Source: Mangifera indica (taxonomy: Eukaryota; Streptophyta; Magnoliopsida; Sapindales; Anacardiaceae). Taken from it: a stretch of DNA of 64,000 bases. Location: NCBI RefSeq assembly GCF_011075055.1, contig NC_058149.1, forward strand, positions 12,840,449 through 12,904,448, written 5' to 3'. The notes below the pieces were generated by a model that worked only from the letters and a program-made list of their open reading frames with translations, did not search any database and had not been told where the DNA came from. Both the position numbers and the translations under genes were made by a program. Of the stretch, positions 1 through 11,430 are shown one piece after another (position 1 is the stretch's first letter; each line of letters opens with the position of its first letter).

Positions 1-623
1 TAATTTATAATTTAATCGATTTAATCAGTTGATTTAATTTATTATCAAATTATAATAAATTTTTTGAATAATATTAAACATTTAACAGATGTTTTAAATA
101 TACCCATATAAAATTTATTAGAAGCAAATTTGTATAATTATCAATAACAATAAAACATAGACTTATGTGAAACATAAATTTCAATTCATTAAGACAAAAA
201 AATACTCAAAAAAAAGGATAAAAATTAAAATTAGGGTTAGGGCAATAAGGCTTTGTCAAACTTAGTTTTATCAATTTTGTTTAGTTCACCGGTTTTGACT
301 GATTTGACCAATTCTTATACCAAACAAATTTTTATTGACAACCAAGTCAGAGTATGCATTGGTTTTCATTTAAATTGGTTGAACTAACTGGGCTAGTTTT
401 GGGCTAGTTTTGAAAATAGTGGTTTTGAATATTAAATTAAATATTTAGATGACATATTATTATATAATTGAGTGTTATTTTACTATTAACTAAAGAAAAT
501 ATGAGAGAATCTATAATTGAAAACACAAAACTTGTTTATGCAGAAACGCGTTAAGCTCAACAACCTTCGTACCAACATTTCAGATGAGTGGAAGAAATAT
601 AAAAACAAAAACTAAACTGATAT

Positions 624-812
624 ATGAGATGGGTGAAGCTGCAGTTCATGAGCGGGATTGTAGCTCTCGGTGTAGCAAGAGCAGTGAACCTGGTAGTAGT
701 GGCAGCTGTGAGCGGAGGAAGAGAAGAGACAGGAACGTTTATGATTAAGAAGAAGATGAAGATGAGTACATTGGAAAGGCCAGTTGCGTGGTGGAAATGG
801 GCCCAATTATAG
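624..812 (+). CDS. hypothetical 62-residue small hydrophobic protein (weak)
   Basis: I do not recognise this protein. It begins MRWVKLQFMSG and has a hydrophobic stretch at about residues 7-30 that could form one membrane helix. A basic, lysine-rich patch follows (about 42-46), and the C-terminus is tryptophan-rich (WWKWAQL). Base composition is less AT-biased than the flanks, and the reverse strand is also open over most of the interval. No splice sites, TATA box or family match support it. It may be a real small gene or a chance open frame. Confidence 0.2.
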   Translation: MRWVKLQFMSGIVALGVARAVNLVVVAAVSGGREETGTFMIKKKMKMSTLERPVAWWKWAQL

Positions 813-899
813 CCCAGCACTATTTCTTTTGTTTGGAAGGCCCAAATTATTACCGAATGGTCATTAAAGTTAATCTATGCCAGTAGCGGCAGGGTTGAA

Positions 900-1260
900 C
901 TTGATTAGAGCATGTTCGGACTCATAAGAAAGTTTAGTTTGATTTGATTTAACTCAAATTCATTTAATATGAATTTGATTTAGGGGATTCATCTTGTTTG
1001 TTAAATCAAATCGAATACTAGTTAGAGAGAGTTTAACTTTACATGGTGAGTTTAGTGAATGGTTTGATTCGATTCAAATTTAATTTGTGATTCAATTCAA
1101 ATTACATTAAATAATTATTAAAATAATATCGTTTTATCTATTATTTGATAAAATAATATTGTTTTATTAATAAATTATAAATTTGATTTATAAATCTAAG
1201 CCCATATAATTTGAGTAAAAAAATATCAAGTTTTGACTCTATTTATATCCACCCTTAAAT
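900..1260. repeat. dispersed AT-rich repeat, copy 1
   Basis: The segment is dense in variations of TTTGAATT and AATTCAAATT. It also holds the phrase ACATTAAATAATTATTAAA and ends near a CCACCCT motif. The same succession of motifs recurs at about 5825-6110, which marks it as a dispersed repeat of unknown class. Boundaries are approximate. Confidence 0.4.
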
Positions 1261-1304
1261 GGAGCTTTACAAATCAATAATAATATTTGTTAAAAGAGTA
1301 ATAT

Positions 1305-1445
1305 TATGTGTATTTATTTTTAATATATAATTTTTATATATAAATAAAATATTATTATATAATTAAATATTATTTTATTTTTAATTTAAAATTATTTAAT
1401 TATTTACCATCTATATATAAAAATTATGTACCAAAAATAAAATCT
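1305..1445. mobile_element. palindromic AT-rich MITE-like element, copy a
   Basis: The core resembles TATAATTAAATATTATTTTA followed by TTTTTAATTTAAAATTATTT. This core is shared with five other places in the window and is roughly its own reverse complement about its centre. Such short non-coding palindromes are typical of miniature inverted-repeat elements. Ends are approximate and no target duplication was assigned. Confidence 0.45.
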
Positions 1446-4319
1446 AAATTACATAACAGTATTGATAGAAGAAATGACCCAAAAACAATTGAAGTGACGA
1501 TGCAGGAAACACGGCATTGGAGGTTAATTAGGTTACACCTGGCAGTGCCAGCACAATTTACTAGCAGATATAAACAGTAGAATTTAGTGCCCTAGGGCCC
1601 CAACCCTGGAGAAAGAGGTTCAGATGGGGGAAAAATTCACCAAAATGAATCATGGAATCCAAAGCGAGTGGAGTGGACAATAATTAACTCAAATTCAATG
1701 AATAAAATTGAGAAGACATGGGACATTAAAGCAGGGAGATAGTGGCTTGAATGTAGCCTTGTTTATCTCAATTCTCAAGTGAAATGTCAAATTGACAGAA
1801 ACGACTGCCCACAGGCCCCATTTTCAGACGTTCTTGGACTAGAATTATTCTTCTTTGTTGAATCATTATCCGGATTCAGGAAACCCATCCAGATTATTTT
1901 TTGAAGCACCAAAAATGTTTTTTCCTCTTTTTCTGCTTGTACTGGTGGTTTAATTGCTAAGAGGAAAAAAACTTATCAGTTTCACGTTTTTCCTATTAAT
2001 AATCTTCTCTTCTTCTCCCTTTTTATTCAAACTCAGTCTCCCAGTCCTTGATTGAGAATGAAATGGTTATGTGGGTCTGATACAGCGGTGCTGGGGACAA
2101 TAACGATGTGTTCAGTGGAGGTAGCAGCCAGCCACAATGAAATTGACTTACGACCCATGCTGCTTGTCCATTACCTGACATAACTACACTTTGTTTTGGT
2201 ACAAAATTCATTTGATTTTCTTTATATTTTAGGCCAAAGGCTAGTTAGTTCATTTGAATTTGATGGAACTGATAATTTCTTATTTTTTAAGTTTGAATTT
2301 GATGAATATTGATCATTAAAGATGAAACTGATATCTTTAGCCTGTGTCTCTTTCAAAGCCTCTTAAAATTTAATTATTGGCTCAAGTTTCTCCTCTTCTT
2401 TTATCATTTTCTTCTCCATCAATGTCACGACTAATGCCAGAGATCGCCACTTTCTCCATAGACACCACCATTTTTGCCACCTATGTCAATTATCAAATCA
2501 CCAATTATAGATTGTTTTCCCTGTGCAATCTCAATCGGTTTAGAATTCTATTCATCCCACTATAAAAGTGTTACGAGAATTTTATATTAAAAATATAGAC
2601 TTATATAATCTTAAACTCTCCAATTTTAATAATTAATTTTTAAGACACATTTTTTAATTTTAATAACTAATTTTTTAAATATTCTCTTAAAATTTATATA
2701 AAAAAGTTAAATTATAACATCTTGTAATATCAATTTTATGGCTCAATTGTGAGTCTATTATTTAGCAAAAAGAGATTTGAAGCTACAAAATCAAGTACAC
2801 CATCTTGCGCCCTCCCATAATCCGACTTTTTAAAAGCTCTCGGGCCTCTAGAGCTCCATAGCCAATTTTTTATGTAACCAGTAACTACCTTACTCAAGTC
2901 GAACGGGAATGAATTACAGGTTTGCCAGGTGGAAGGCTAAAGCAAGGATTTTGGAAAGTGCAATGTGGTGATAGTAGTGGTTTGGGTGTGGCAGCAATGC
3001 TTATGGTGAGTGGTGGGTCTAATTTGGTTAGAATCTAGGTTTAGGGTTCATATATATAAAAGAAAGCAACAAAAATGTTTTTTTTTTTTTTAACAAATAC
3101 AACTAGTATTTGATTTTGATAAATACGTGAGAAAATGAATTTTTAAACTTAAAAGATAAAAAATTGTGGGTTCATCGAAGTTTAGGTAGAAAGTAGTCAT
3201 TTGGTCTATATTTTATAGAGCTAACCATTTTTAATATGGCTTGTTAAATTGATATGATATAACAAAAATGGTTAGATTTAAATTTTTTTATACAAAATTT
3301 AATTTGAATCAATTTAATACAATTCGAAACTAACATTGGATTGTATTAAGGTTGACACAAAAGTAATCTAAATTAACCCAAATATTTAAAATAATGTTAT
3401 TATAGTATAATCTATTATGCGTAGATTAAATAAATGTTAAAAAGACAAATATTATGAGCAATTGAAAACCTTATATATTATATATAATTGTATTTTTATA
3501 TAGTTTTAGTTCGATTATTTTTTTATTTGTATTTAAAAAATTATATTTCATTTTTGGTTAGTAGGAATGAGATTTAATTACTAAGGTTGTTGGCATCAAT
3601 ATGTAAGTTTTTTTTGTCATTTGTGAATAAAGTAAAATATTACGTTGTTTATATTGTTAATACTAGATTTAGATAATTTGGAGAAAAAAAATTGAAATAC
3701 TAAAAATATTAAAGAAAATAAAAATAATAGACAATTTTAGATAAATTGAATTGTATTAAATTAATTTAAATATAATTTAGATCGAATTAAAATTAAAAAA
3801 TTGTTTATTATAATTTGGGTTAGATTAGTGTTAATGATTTTTGGCACAAAAAAAATGATTTTGGGCCAAATCAAATTGGGTTAAATAATCCAAATATTGT
3901 TTAGTTCATGTTAAAATTATAAGTTTAGTATTAGATTATAATATAGATCAAATTAGAATCAAGGGTCTTTTGGTCTTTTAGTTAGTCTAAACGACACTAT
4001 GCGAACACTAATACGATATGAGAATATAAGCCAGTTTCCTGCGAAATAGGGAAACGCCAAACTGTCGATGTCCATTATTTAAGATTTTATCCAATTGTAA
4101 AGTGGATGTGGCGGCGTACAATCCAAATGGATAACATTATTTGAGTTGAGTGGCGCCCGGGAGAGGTATATCTAATAATATTACCGAAGAAGCAAACGAT
4201 AACGACGGCATGAAAGAGTTGGGACGTCGGGTTTAATTCTGATTTCAAACTTAAATGCAACTTTTTACTCGATTTTACAGTTTAAGTGTTCAACTTTAAC
4301 CACTAATCGCCATGGTTAA

Positions 4320-5156
4320 AAGGCCAAAGGACTTATTTTTACTTCAAGCATGTTATATTCTTAATTTTTTAATTTTTAATTTTAAAATTTTTATTTATCT
4401 ATTTATAAGTGATTAAAATTAATAAAACTTTAATCTATTAAATTTTTTTTTCTTCTTAAACTTTAAAAACTAATAATTTTTCTTATAAACTAAACTTTAA
4501 AAAATCATATTTTCCCTCTAAGGTTTTCTTAAATATCCAACCACTCACTTCGTTGTTATCACTGATCATGTCTCCCTCTTGATGGTCCCTTTCCTCTAGC
4601 AGTTTATCTCAATAAAACTCTAACCTCTTTAACGCTATGTAACATTGTTTGAAAAGATAAATTGTCTTCTCAAATAATATTGACTTCATCTTTGTCTGAG
4701 AGGATGATTGTCTTCCTAGAAGACGACAAGACAACTCATATTCCTGTGGGAAGGTGAGATTGATAAATTGATCTCATTTTCGTTGTCTGGAAAGACGATT
4801 TATTTTCTTAGATAACGTTTTGTTGAGACAAACCGCAAAAAGAAAGAAAATCATTAAGAGGGAGAAACAGTCAATGATGACACTAGAAAGAGTGATTAGA
4901 TATTGAAACTAAATCCTAAAGGGGAATGTGATTTTTTAAAACTTGACTTAAAAAAAAAATTTGTTAATTTTTAAAATTTAGAGAGGAAAAGAAAATAAAA
5001 TTTTAGTTTATTTTTAATATTTTATATAAAACAACGAATTTAATTTTAAAATTAATGAACTTAATGATTTATTAACGAATAAATGAGATTTTCAAAATTA
5101 AATGGTGAAAACTTCAAAATGCAACATATTTTGGGTGGCAACAAGTTGTCCAGCCA
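4320..5156. mobile_element. foldback element with long terminal inverted repeats (Mutator-like, non-autonomous)
   Basis: The left end reads GGCCAAAGGACTTATTTTTA. The right end, read in reverse complement, begins GGCTGGACAACTTGTTGCCA, a diverged version of the same terminus. Moving inwards, both sides carry related T-rich blocks with phrases such as AAACTTTAAAAACTAAT, so the element folds back on itself over several hundred bases. The centre (about 4.6-4.85 kb) has short repeats of GTCTT/AAGAC type also seen in the element at 45.3-46.1 kb. No transposase is encoded. The assignment to the Mutator superfamily is an inference from the long inverted repeats. Confidence 0.5.
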
Positions 5157-5824
5157 AGTTAAAAATAAGTTACCGGCCGATCAAAGGGCATTTTGAAACA
5201 ATGAGAAATAAAATTACTAAAATGCACCGAGCTAGCCAGTAGCCTGTAGCCTGCATTAACTAAACCACACTTGGCTTCAATATATGGAACCAAATCACAA
5301 GTTTCTTGTGCATGGCTGCCACTTGCATGCGGCCATCACGGTCTCATTCATAAATTTTAAATAAAAAGCTCTTTTCGCAAAATTTAAAATAAAAAAGAAA
5401 ATGTTCGGGTTGCCTGATGAAGAAATTGTTGGGTTGATGATCGAATTCGATGCAACCTGAAGCACTGTATCATTTCAGATGGTCGCTATGCATCTCCTTA
5501 GATTTTAAGCTTTAATAACGTTTAAATCAACGAAAATTTCATCGATTTTCTCGTGAGATGTTAGAATAACCTAATTTATGTTCTGCCCGAGTATATCTGC
5601 AAGCAGTTCAATGACACTAATTGTTGATTATGATATAAAGATATTTTAAAATATATTAAAACAATCGGACAACCTTTCCGGTTGAAACCATTTTTTGTTC
5701 TTATTATTCGGTGAAAATGTCTGTTCAGTCCTCGGATTCTAGAATTTAAATTTCTTCAAAATTTCTATAATAATCTCGCTCACCTCCTTATCATTCAAAC
5801 TATAAAACAACAGTAAATTTAGTG

Positions 5825-6110
5825 TTAAACCTAAAAAGAATTGATTTGAATTTAAAAATAAGTTTAATTTGATTTAAATATAAATCAAGTTTAAATTAAA
5901 AGGATTAACTCAAATTGGAGTAAAAAAGAGTTTAATTTGAATTAACTCATAAATTGGATAGATAATTCGATTTGAATTATATTAAATAATTATTAAACAA
6001 CATCATTTTATCAATAAATACGAATTTAAACTCATGAATCTGAGTCATAAATTTGAACCATAAATTAGAATTGACTTCGAATCACTTTCAAACCACCCTC
6101 AATATTAGGT
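5825..6110. repeat. dispersed AT-rich repeat, copy 2
   Basis: This repeats the motif order of 900-1260: TTTGAATT-type words, then TATTAAATAATTATTAAAC, a poly-T-rich block, a methionine-poor AATTTGAACC block and a terminal CCACCCT. It is presumably a relic of the same transposable element family. Class unknown and limits approximate. Confidence 0.4.
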
Positions 6111-6289
6111 TAATGAATTCAAACTAAATTCAAATAAAACTATTTTTTATTCGAATCAAAGGATGTTCTGGCTTAATTCTGCTTGTATATACCCCTAGGT
6201 AAATTTCAAACTATTTTCTTTTTAATTAAAGAGATCCAATTTTGTCATTTGAGTAAAGAGGATGAATTCTTAAATTTTACAAAAATTAA

Positions 6290-6428
6290 TATTATTATAT
6301 ATGCAAACTTTAAATATATATATTTATTTATATTATTATATGATTAAAATTTATTTTTAATTTAAAATTATTCAAATCATTTGATAATATAAATTAAATA
6401 TAAATTTATTTATATACTCAATCAAAAT
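6290..6428. mobile_element. palindromic AT-rich MITE-like element, copy b
   Basis: The core TATATGATTAAAATTTATTT, followed by TTTAATTTAAAATTATTC and then ATTTGATAATATA, matches the shared MITE core, including the inverted ATATGATTA / ATTTGATAATA arms. It lies about 90 bases upstream of the putative TATA box of the zinc-finger gene. Ends are approximate. Confidence 0.45.
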
Positions 6429-6513
6429 AGATAAACATAATTTAATTAAAAAAATAAACATGGCTCGGAAAGTGTTAGGTTAAAAGTGTCATTTCTCAAA
6501 ATTTAACGATGTA

Positions 6514-6522
6514 CTATATATT
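6514..6522 (+). promoter_or_regulatory. putative TATA box of the CCCH zinc-finger gene
   Basis: CTATATATT stands about 285 bases before the start codon at 6802. If it is used, transcription would begin near 6545 and give a leader of roughly 250 bases. That leader would contain upstream ATGs, including one opening a 62-codon frame (6617-6805) that stops exactly across the main start. This is inferred from sequence only. Confidence 0.35.
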
Positions 6523-6801
6523 CACAAATTCTGAATGTGTAAAGTTCTTCGCCCAGACAATTTTTCATAAAAACTGGACCCAGTCACCCAGATGGTAAAT
6601 CAGCCATCTATGTTTTATGATTGAAATGAACGACAACCATTTGGCTGTGACCACGAATTATCTTACCAATGAAAGACGCTATTCCAAATCCTTAACCGCA
6701 GGTAGGTCATGCAATCCAACTACGGTTATCTTAAACCCAACCACGGTTAAAGAAGCAGTTTATATGGCAGATATCAGTCTAGGCTTTGTAAATGTCCGAA
6801 G

Positions 6802-7920
6802 ATGATGATCGGCGAAGTCCCCACTAGACCAAATCCCACCATACAAGTTCCGGCTTGGGACCCATATGAAGATCCGGCGGCTATCCTGTCCCCTTCCTAC
6901 CACTGTATCAGCCCTTCTGTTAACTTCAACGGCAATGCTGCTGGTCTCGATTCTTTGATGGCTTTCCACCGCTACCTGCCGTCAAACGAGTTCATTTCAA
7001 CGAAGGAGTCCGACTCACTGAGTGATGACTTGGACTTGCCGGTCGATGCATATTCTTGCGATTTCTTTCGCATATATGAATTCAAAGTACGGAGGTGCGC
7101 ACGTGGCAGGTCACATGACTGGACCGAGTGCCCTTACGCTCATCCGGGAGAGAAGGCTCGGAGACGTGACCCGAGAAAGTACCACTATTCGGGTACAGCC
7201 TGCCCCGACTATCGCAAGGGCGGGTGCCAAAAAGGCGACTCTTGCGAGTTCTCACACGGTGTCTTCGAGTGCTGGCTTCACCCAGCTAGGTATCGGACTC
7301 AACCATGCAAGGACGGCCCCGCTTGTCGCCGCCGGGTTTGCTTCTTTGCTCATACACCTGAACAGCTACGCGTTTTTGCACAGCAGAGCCCCAAGGGAAA
7401 TGCAAATGTGTCAAGTGATTCTGATTATGCGTCTCCTATACGGCGTCGGTTTGATTTTGACTCATACGGTGGCGGGTCGTTTGTTTCCTCACCGACTTCT
7501 AGTTTAACCTCTCCTCCTGTGTCTCCACTATCTGACTCGCCTCCAACCTCCCCGAGTTGTGATATTAACTCAACGAATGAAATCGTGGCTTCCATGCGAG
7601 GCTTGCAGATTGGGAAGGTGAAAATGGGTAAAGCTTCTGCGTGGGGTTTACAGACGGGTGCTGGGTACTTGTCGCCCCGCGGTTCGATGCTGAAACCCGG
7701 TTATTTTAGCCTTCCTTCAACTCCGACCCAGACCCGGGTTCGTTCCGGACCTAATCAATTCGATATCTGGGAAGAAGAACCAACAATGGAGAGGGTCGAG
7801 TCTGGAAGAGACTTACGGGCCAAAATCTATGCTAAACTGAGCAAGGACAATTCTCTTGACCGAGTTGACTCGGCCTCGCCAGGTCCTGATGTTGGGTGGA
7901 TTTCGGAACTGGTGAAGTGA
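6802..7920 (+). CDS. RR-TZF tandem CCCH zinc-finger protein (AtTZF2/TZF3 type)
   Basis: This is an intronless gene of 372 residues, close to the usual length of the short plant arginine-rich tandem CCCH class that lacks ankyrin repeats. An arginine-rich Cys/His segment at about residues 86-114 (ending C-PYA-H) precedes two CCCH fingers: C-X7-C-X5-C-X3-H at residues 134-152 and C-X5-C-X4-C-X3-H at 169-184. A serine/proline-rich tail follows. Known members bind AU-rich mRNA, shuttle between nucleus and cytoplasmic granules (P-bodies, stress granules), promote mRNA turnover, and act in ABA, jasmonate and oxidative-stress responses. ATG 6802 and ATG 6805 are adjacent; the first is taken. An upstream open frame ends over this start. 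The family assignment is very secure; orthology to Arabidopsis TZF3 (At4g29190) is inferred from synteny and the absence of ankyrin repeats. Confidence 0.95.
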   Translation: MMIGEVPTRPNPTIQVPAWDPYEDPAAILSPSYHCISPSVNFNGNAAGLDSLMAFHRYLPSNEFISTKESDSLSDDLDLPVDAYSCDFFRIYEFKVRRCARGRSHDWTECPYAHPGEKARRRDPRKYHYSGTACPDYRKGGCQKGDSCEFSHGVFECWLHPARYRTQPCKDGPACRRRVCFFAHTPEQLRVFAQQSPKGNANVSSDSDYASPIRRRFDFDSYGGGSFVSSPTSSLTSPPVSPLSDSPPTSPSCDINSTNEIVASMRGLQIGKVKMGKASAWGLQTGAGYLSPRGSMLKPGYFSLPSTPTQTRVRSGPNQFDIWEEEPTMERVESGRDLRAKIYAKLSKDNSLDRVDSASPGPDVGWISELVK

Positions 7921-10826
7921 ATCTGTGTAGATTCATTTCTATTTTGATGATTTTTTTGTTGGCTAATTTCGGAAATCATGATAATCGGCGGCCTTTGATT
8001 CTTCTAACACTATGAATATGCAGTTGAATTCGGATAATTGCTGTGTAAATATCCTTTCAGCAAGAGAGATGTTAATTTCTCCGTTTTGTTGTGCTTTCAT
8101 TTTTGTTCAAACAAGAAAAATTGCAACTTTTGTATATAGAAGGATTTATCAGGCTGCCGAAGAAACGGGTGGCGGTTTGTTTTATTGTTTTGGTCTACGC
8201 CTTGTATTTTCTTGGGAAATATAATTTCCATTAATGTGAATATAATTTCCATTTGTGCAAATCCTGAAGAATATCGTATCAGCTTCTGTCCAATGGTATT
8301 GTTTATGTATTACTTCTGGCGTGAGGCTTAAACAGATAAGCCCCTCTTTATCTTTGCGATAATGTTTTACTTATCTAGTTGTTGACTAAGCATACTTGAG
8401 AGAGACTTGATGTGAAAGTCTTGGGACACATGATACGGTGTTGGGGCCATTTAAAGATCTAGGCTGCTGGACGTGGAGTACAGATGTCAGGGAATGAATT
8501 GGGTTCTCATTTTCGATTGTTTAGCCATTTTTGGATCTGTTTTTATCAAAAAAAATCTCTTCTTATAATTCCAGAAATAATGGGCAAAAACCCGATTTTT
8601 CAGATTGAATTGCGACTCTAAGATGGAGGTTTTTTTTATTACATCAGAGAATGAAGCAGGGAAAAGGAAGGGAAGGAAAGGGGCCGACAAAGGAGACTGT
8701 AGTTCCAAGATTTGCTCCATTTTTAATTTGTTGGTGAAAGCACTAAGCTTTAAAAGTTACCGGGAGTAGCGAGAGATTGTGTGGTGGCGTGCTCTTCAAA
8801 GTTGTTTAGTGAGTGTGCGTCAATCGGCCTTGAGATAATCATAAATATTCATCACTAAAGGCCTCGTGTCTTGGAGGGCGTGCTTGTTGCGGGGTTTTGT
8901 TTGGATACAGTGATACGATATCCTCGCCCGGCCCCGACTATAATGACCTCTTTTATTTTAACTGACGCGTTTACAATTCTGTCAAGATTTGTGTTACGCC
9001 TTACATGTTAAAAATATAATAATATTTAGGAATATTAATTGAAATGAATAAAGTTATGAGTTTACATGAAATTGACTACCTTCGTATTGTAATTTTCTGT
9101 AGACAAAATTTTCATATATAAACAAATATTAATTTTTTTTTTTTACAATTAAAATTATGTCTAATAAACTCAATTAGTGAGAGTTTTTTCATGAGATTTT
9201 CAGTAATTTTGATAATTTTTTTCATGATTAAAATAGAACAAAATTAATATATTATCATGTTTTATTGATTATAACAGTGAGGTTTAATTATTTTCGCATA
9301 AATTTTATAGATTTTGAATAACAGTTTTTGTGATTGAATTTTTTTGTAAAATAGTTTAAATCATTTACGATTTTCGTAAATTTTGTCAATGTTTTTGTGT
9401 TATAATAAATTTAGATTCTAGTATTGGTGATATAGGATTTGAAAATGGGTTATTTTGTGTCATGCATGAGAAATCGGGTTTGAAAATGGATGATCTTGTT
9501 GCCATGCATGATTATTATAACCACCATATAAGTTATACATGGTGAAATCGGGGTTTGAAAATGAGTGATTATGAGTTATTTTGTTACCATATGATCATAC
9601 ATGGTGAAATCAAATAAAGGTGTGTATGGTGACCCTTGTTGAATTTTCTAATATGAAGGGAGTTTGGATTTTTTTTAACGTGCAAATTACGTATGATATT
9701 GTTTTTAATATTTTTTGGTGCGTATGTTTTATTCAATATGTAAAACATGTATGATGAACCTTTTCAATATTTTCTATTTAAGGGGTTATTGAATTTTTCC
9801 ATTTGCAGGTAATTGATATATTTTATAATAGGATTTTTAATTTTTTTTTCCATATTTTTTATATGTTTATCACAATAAAGGATAAAATGTGTAAATATCA
9901 ACAGATAAATAGAAAAAGAGAACTTTTCAATATTACATGTTTTAAAAAGTTTATAAAGTTGAAAGATTCTTACTTCAGTAAAAAGATAAACTCTCGTGAG
10001 AAATTCTAATTTATAATGGATGGAGTCAATGTTTGTTTTATCCTATTTGAGTTTACTCTTATTATAAAATTACGATTTAGTTATTAGTGTTGAACACAAG
10101 TTTTGGAGATATATTTTGATGGAGATATCAATCAACTACAGTATGATGCTGAAAGTATTTGAGACAAGAGCGTGTAGAGGGGGCGACACTAACACCATGA
10201 AGATTGTGTTGTTGCATTGTCTACAGGTTAAGAGTGTTAGACATTTATAATAGAAAAGTGATAAATAAGAAATGTCGTAGCTTGTTACTGGTCACTTAGA
10301 TAAATTTAACTTTGCCCATGGTGTGTAGGAGGTATGGAAGATGCATATAGATTCATCCATGATTGTAGTAGTCATCTAAACAAGAGTTACAATTGATATA
10401 GAGGAAGACCTCTCCTCCATGCTCTCTTATATTTTAACGGGGTTTTACTGGCCTTCCAAATAAGTATGCCATTTATTCTTGTTAATGTATATTCATATGA
10501 TAATATGCTAAAACACTATAATTAACCTTTGTAATTTTATCATTGTTAATTTGAAACTAGCAGACGCTGGAGATACTGGAAGACTAACCAAATTTAGGTC
10601 ACTTGATGCCCTTGATGTTGATATGCGATGATAGAAATAGTCAAATTGGAGAATTCTGAATGTCCGACTGCTCGCGGTTGCCCAGTCCCAGCTTCCCGTT
10701 CTCGTACTCCTAGTCGGGGGCATAAGTACAACAACCGGACAAAATAGAGCCCGGCGTACGACGAAATATATTCGCGCAAAACAACAGTGTCTGCGGCATC
10801 ACAAATTACAAATTATGTACGGACAC

Positions 10827-10950
10827 CACGTGTGAGGTGTCACATGACTAAGCCCAAAAAAATCAGAACACCTGGCTGGTCTGACATTAAGGTGGCAGGT
10901 GGCAAGTAAATCCAATAAATAACAAGTCAAGATAAAGAGGCGTCCACGTG
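10827..10950 (+). promoter_or_regulatory. pair of G-box (CACGTG) motifs
   Basis: CACGTG occurs at 10827-10832 and again at 10945-10950, in a locally GC-richer patch. G-boxes bind bZIP and bHLH factors in plant promoters. The only open frame directly downstream is a 68-codon hydrophobic one at 10959-11165. The second box sits only 8 bases before that ATG, which does not suit a promoter for it. The pair may be a relic promoter or serve a non-coding transcript. Confidence 0.25.
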
Positions 10951-10958
10951 GCAATGAT

Positions 10959-11165
10959 ATGGCAAGCTATTCCTCTCTACCTCTCGAGATCCCCATGATT
11001 TTCACTTGCCTTCTACTGTTTTTGTTTTTTCATATCACACTCAATATTCTTGTTTCTTTCTTTAGAGTCATGCCCCTTCATCTTTATCCACTTGGACTTT
11101 CTTTTGTGTTTCTTGCTTTTTTGCTTGTTCTCGTACGAGCAGTTTCCGATTTGAAAGATGGCTGA
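10959..11165 (+). CDS. hypothetical 68-residue hydrophobic protein (very weak)
   Basis: The frame encodes two hydrophobic stretches (about residues 12-36 and 44-60) and ends VSDLKDG. I recognise no family. T-rich DNA readily yields hydrophobic open frames, so this may be a chance occurrence. It is listed only because it follows a GC-richer segment with two CACGTG boxes. Confidence 0.12.
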   Translation: MASYSSLPLEIPMIFTCLLLFLFFHITLNILVSFFRVMPLHLYPLGLSFVFLAFLLVLVRAVSDLKDG

Positions 11166-11234
11166 CCTCGTTTTATTTCATAAAAATCAAACGTTGGACT
11201 AAAATTAATAAATATAAATAATTATTATATTTAA

Positions 11235-11430
11235 TTTAAATATTTTTATAATAATATTATATATATTTATTATTTTATATATAATTTATATATAAATAAT
11301 ATGATGTTATATAATTAAATATTATTTTATTTATTATTTAAAATTATTTAATTATATGATAATATATTATTTATATATTTAAATTATATATTAAAAATAT
11401 AAATACATAATTTTATCAATATTTTTAAAT
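11235..11430. mobile_element. palindromic AT-rich MITE-like element, copy c
   Basis: The shared core is clear here: ATATAATTAAATATTATTTTA, then TTATTTAAAATTATTTAATT, then ATATGATAATATATT. Inverted arms flank an almost self-complementary centre. It is the same family as at 1.3, 6.3, 25.7, 58.2 and 62.7 kb. Exact ends are not resolved because the surrounding DNA is also nearly pure A/T. Confidence 0.45.

Larger units (their letters stand above)
1..6801. other. AT-rich intergenic spacer with degraded repeats
   Basis: No convincing conserved coding region was found. The stretch is strongly AT-rich and contains pieces of several repeat families that recur elsewhere in the window: a palindromic AT-rich MITE type near 1.31-1.44 kb and 6.29-6.43 kb, a long foldback element at about 4.32-5.16 kb, and two copies of a diffuse repeat at about 0.9-1.26 kb and 5.82-6.11 kb. 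The last 300 bases probably form the promoter and 5' leader of the zinc-finger gene. One small open frame at 624-812 is listed separately. Confidence 0.7.

Noticed and set aside
6760..6969. 69-codon minus frame over the 5' end of the zinc-finger gene
   Set aside because: Antisense shadow of the real gene with no conserved features.
7022..7507. 161-codon + frame inside the zinc-finger gene
   Set aside because: It overlaps the CCCH coding sequence in another frame and has no family resemblance; the TZF frame has all expected motifs.
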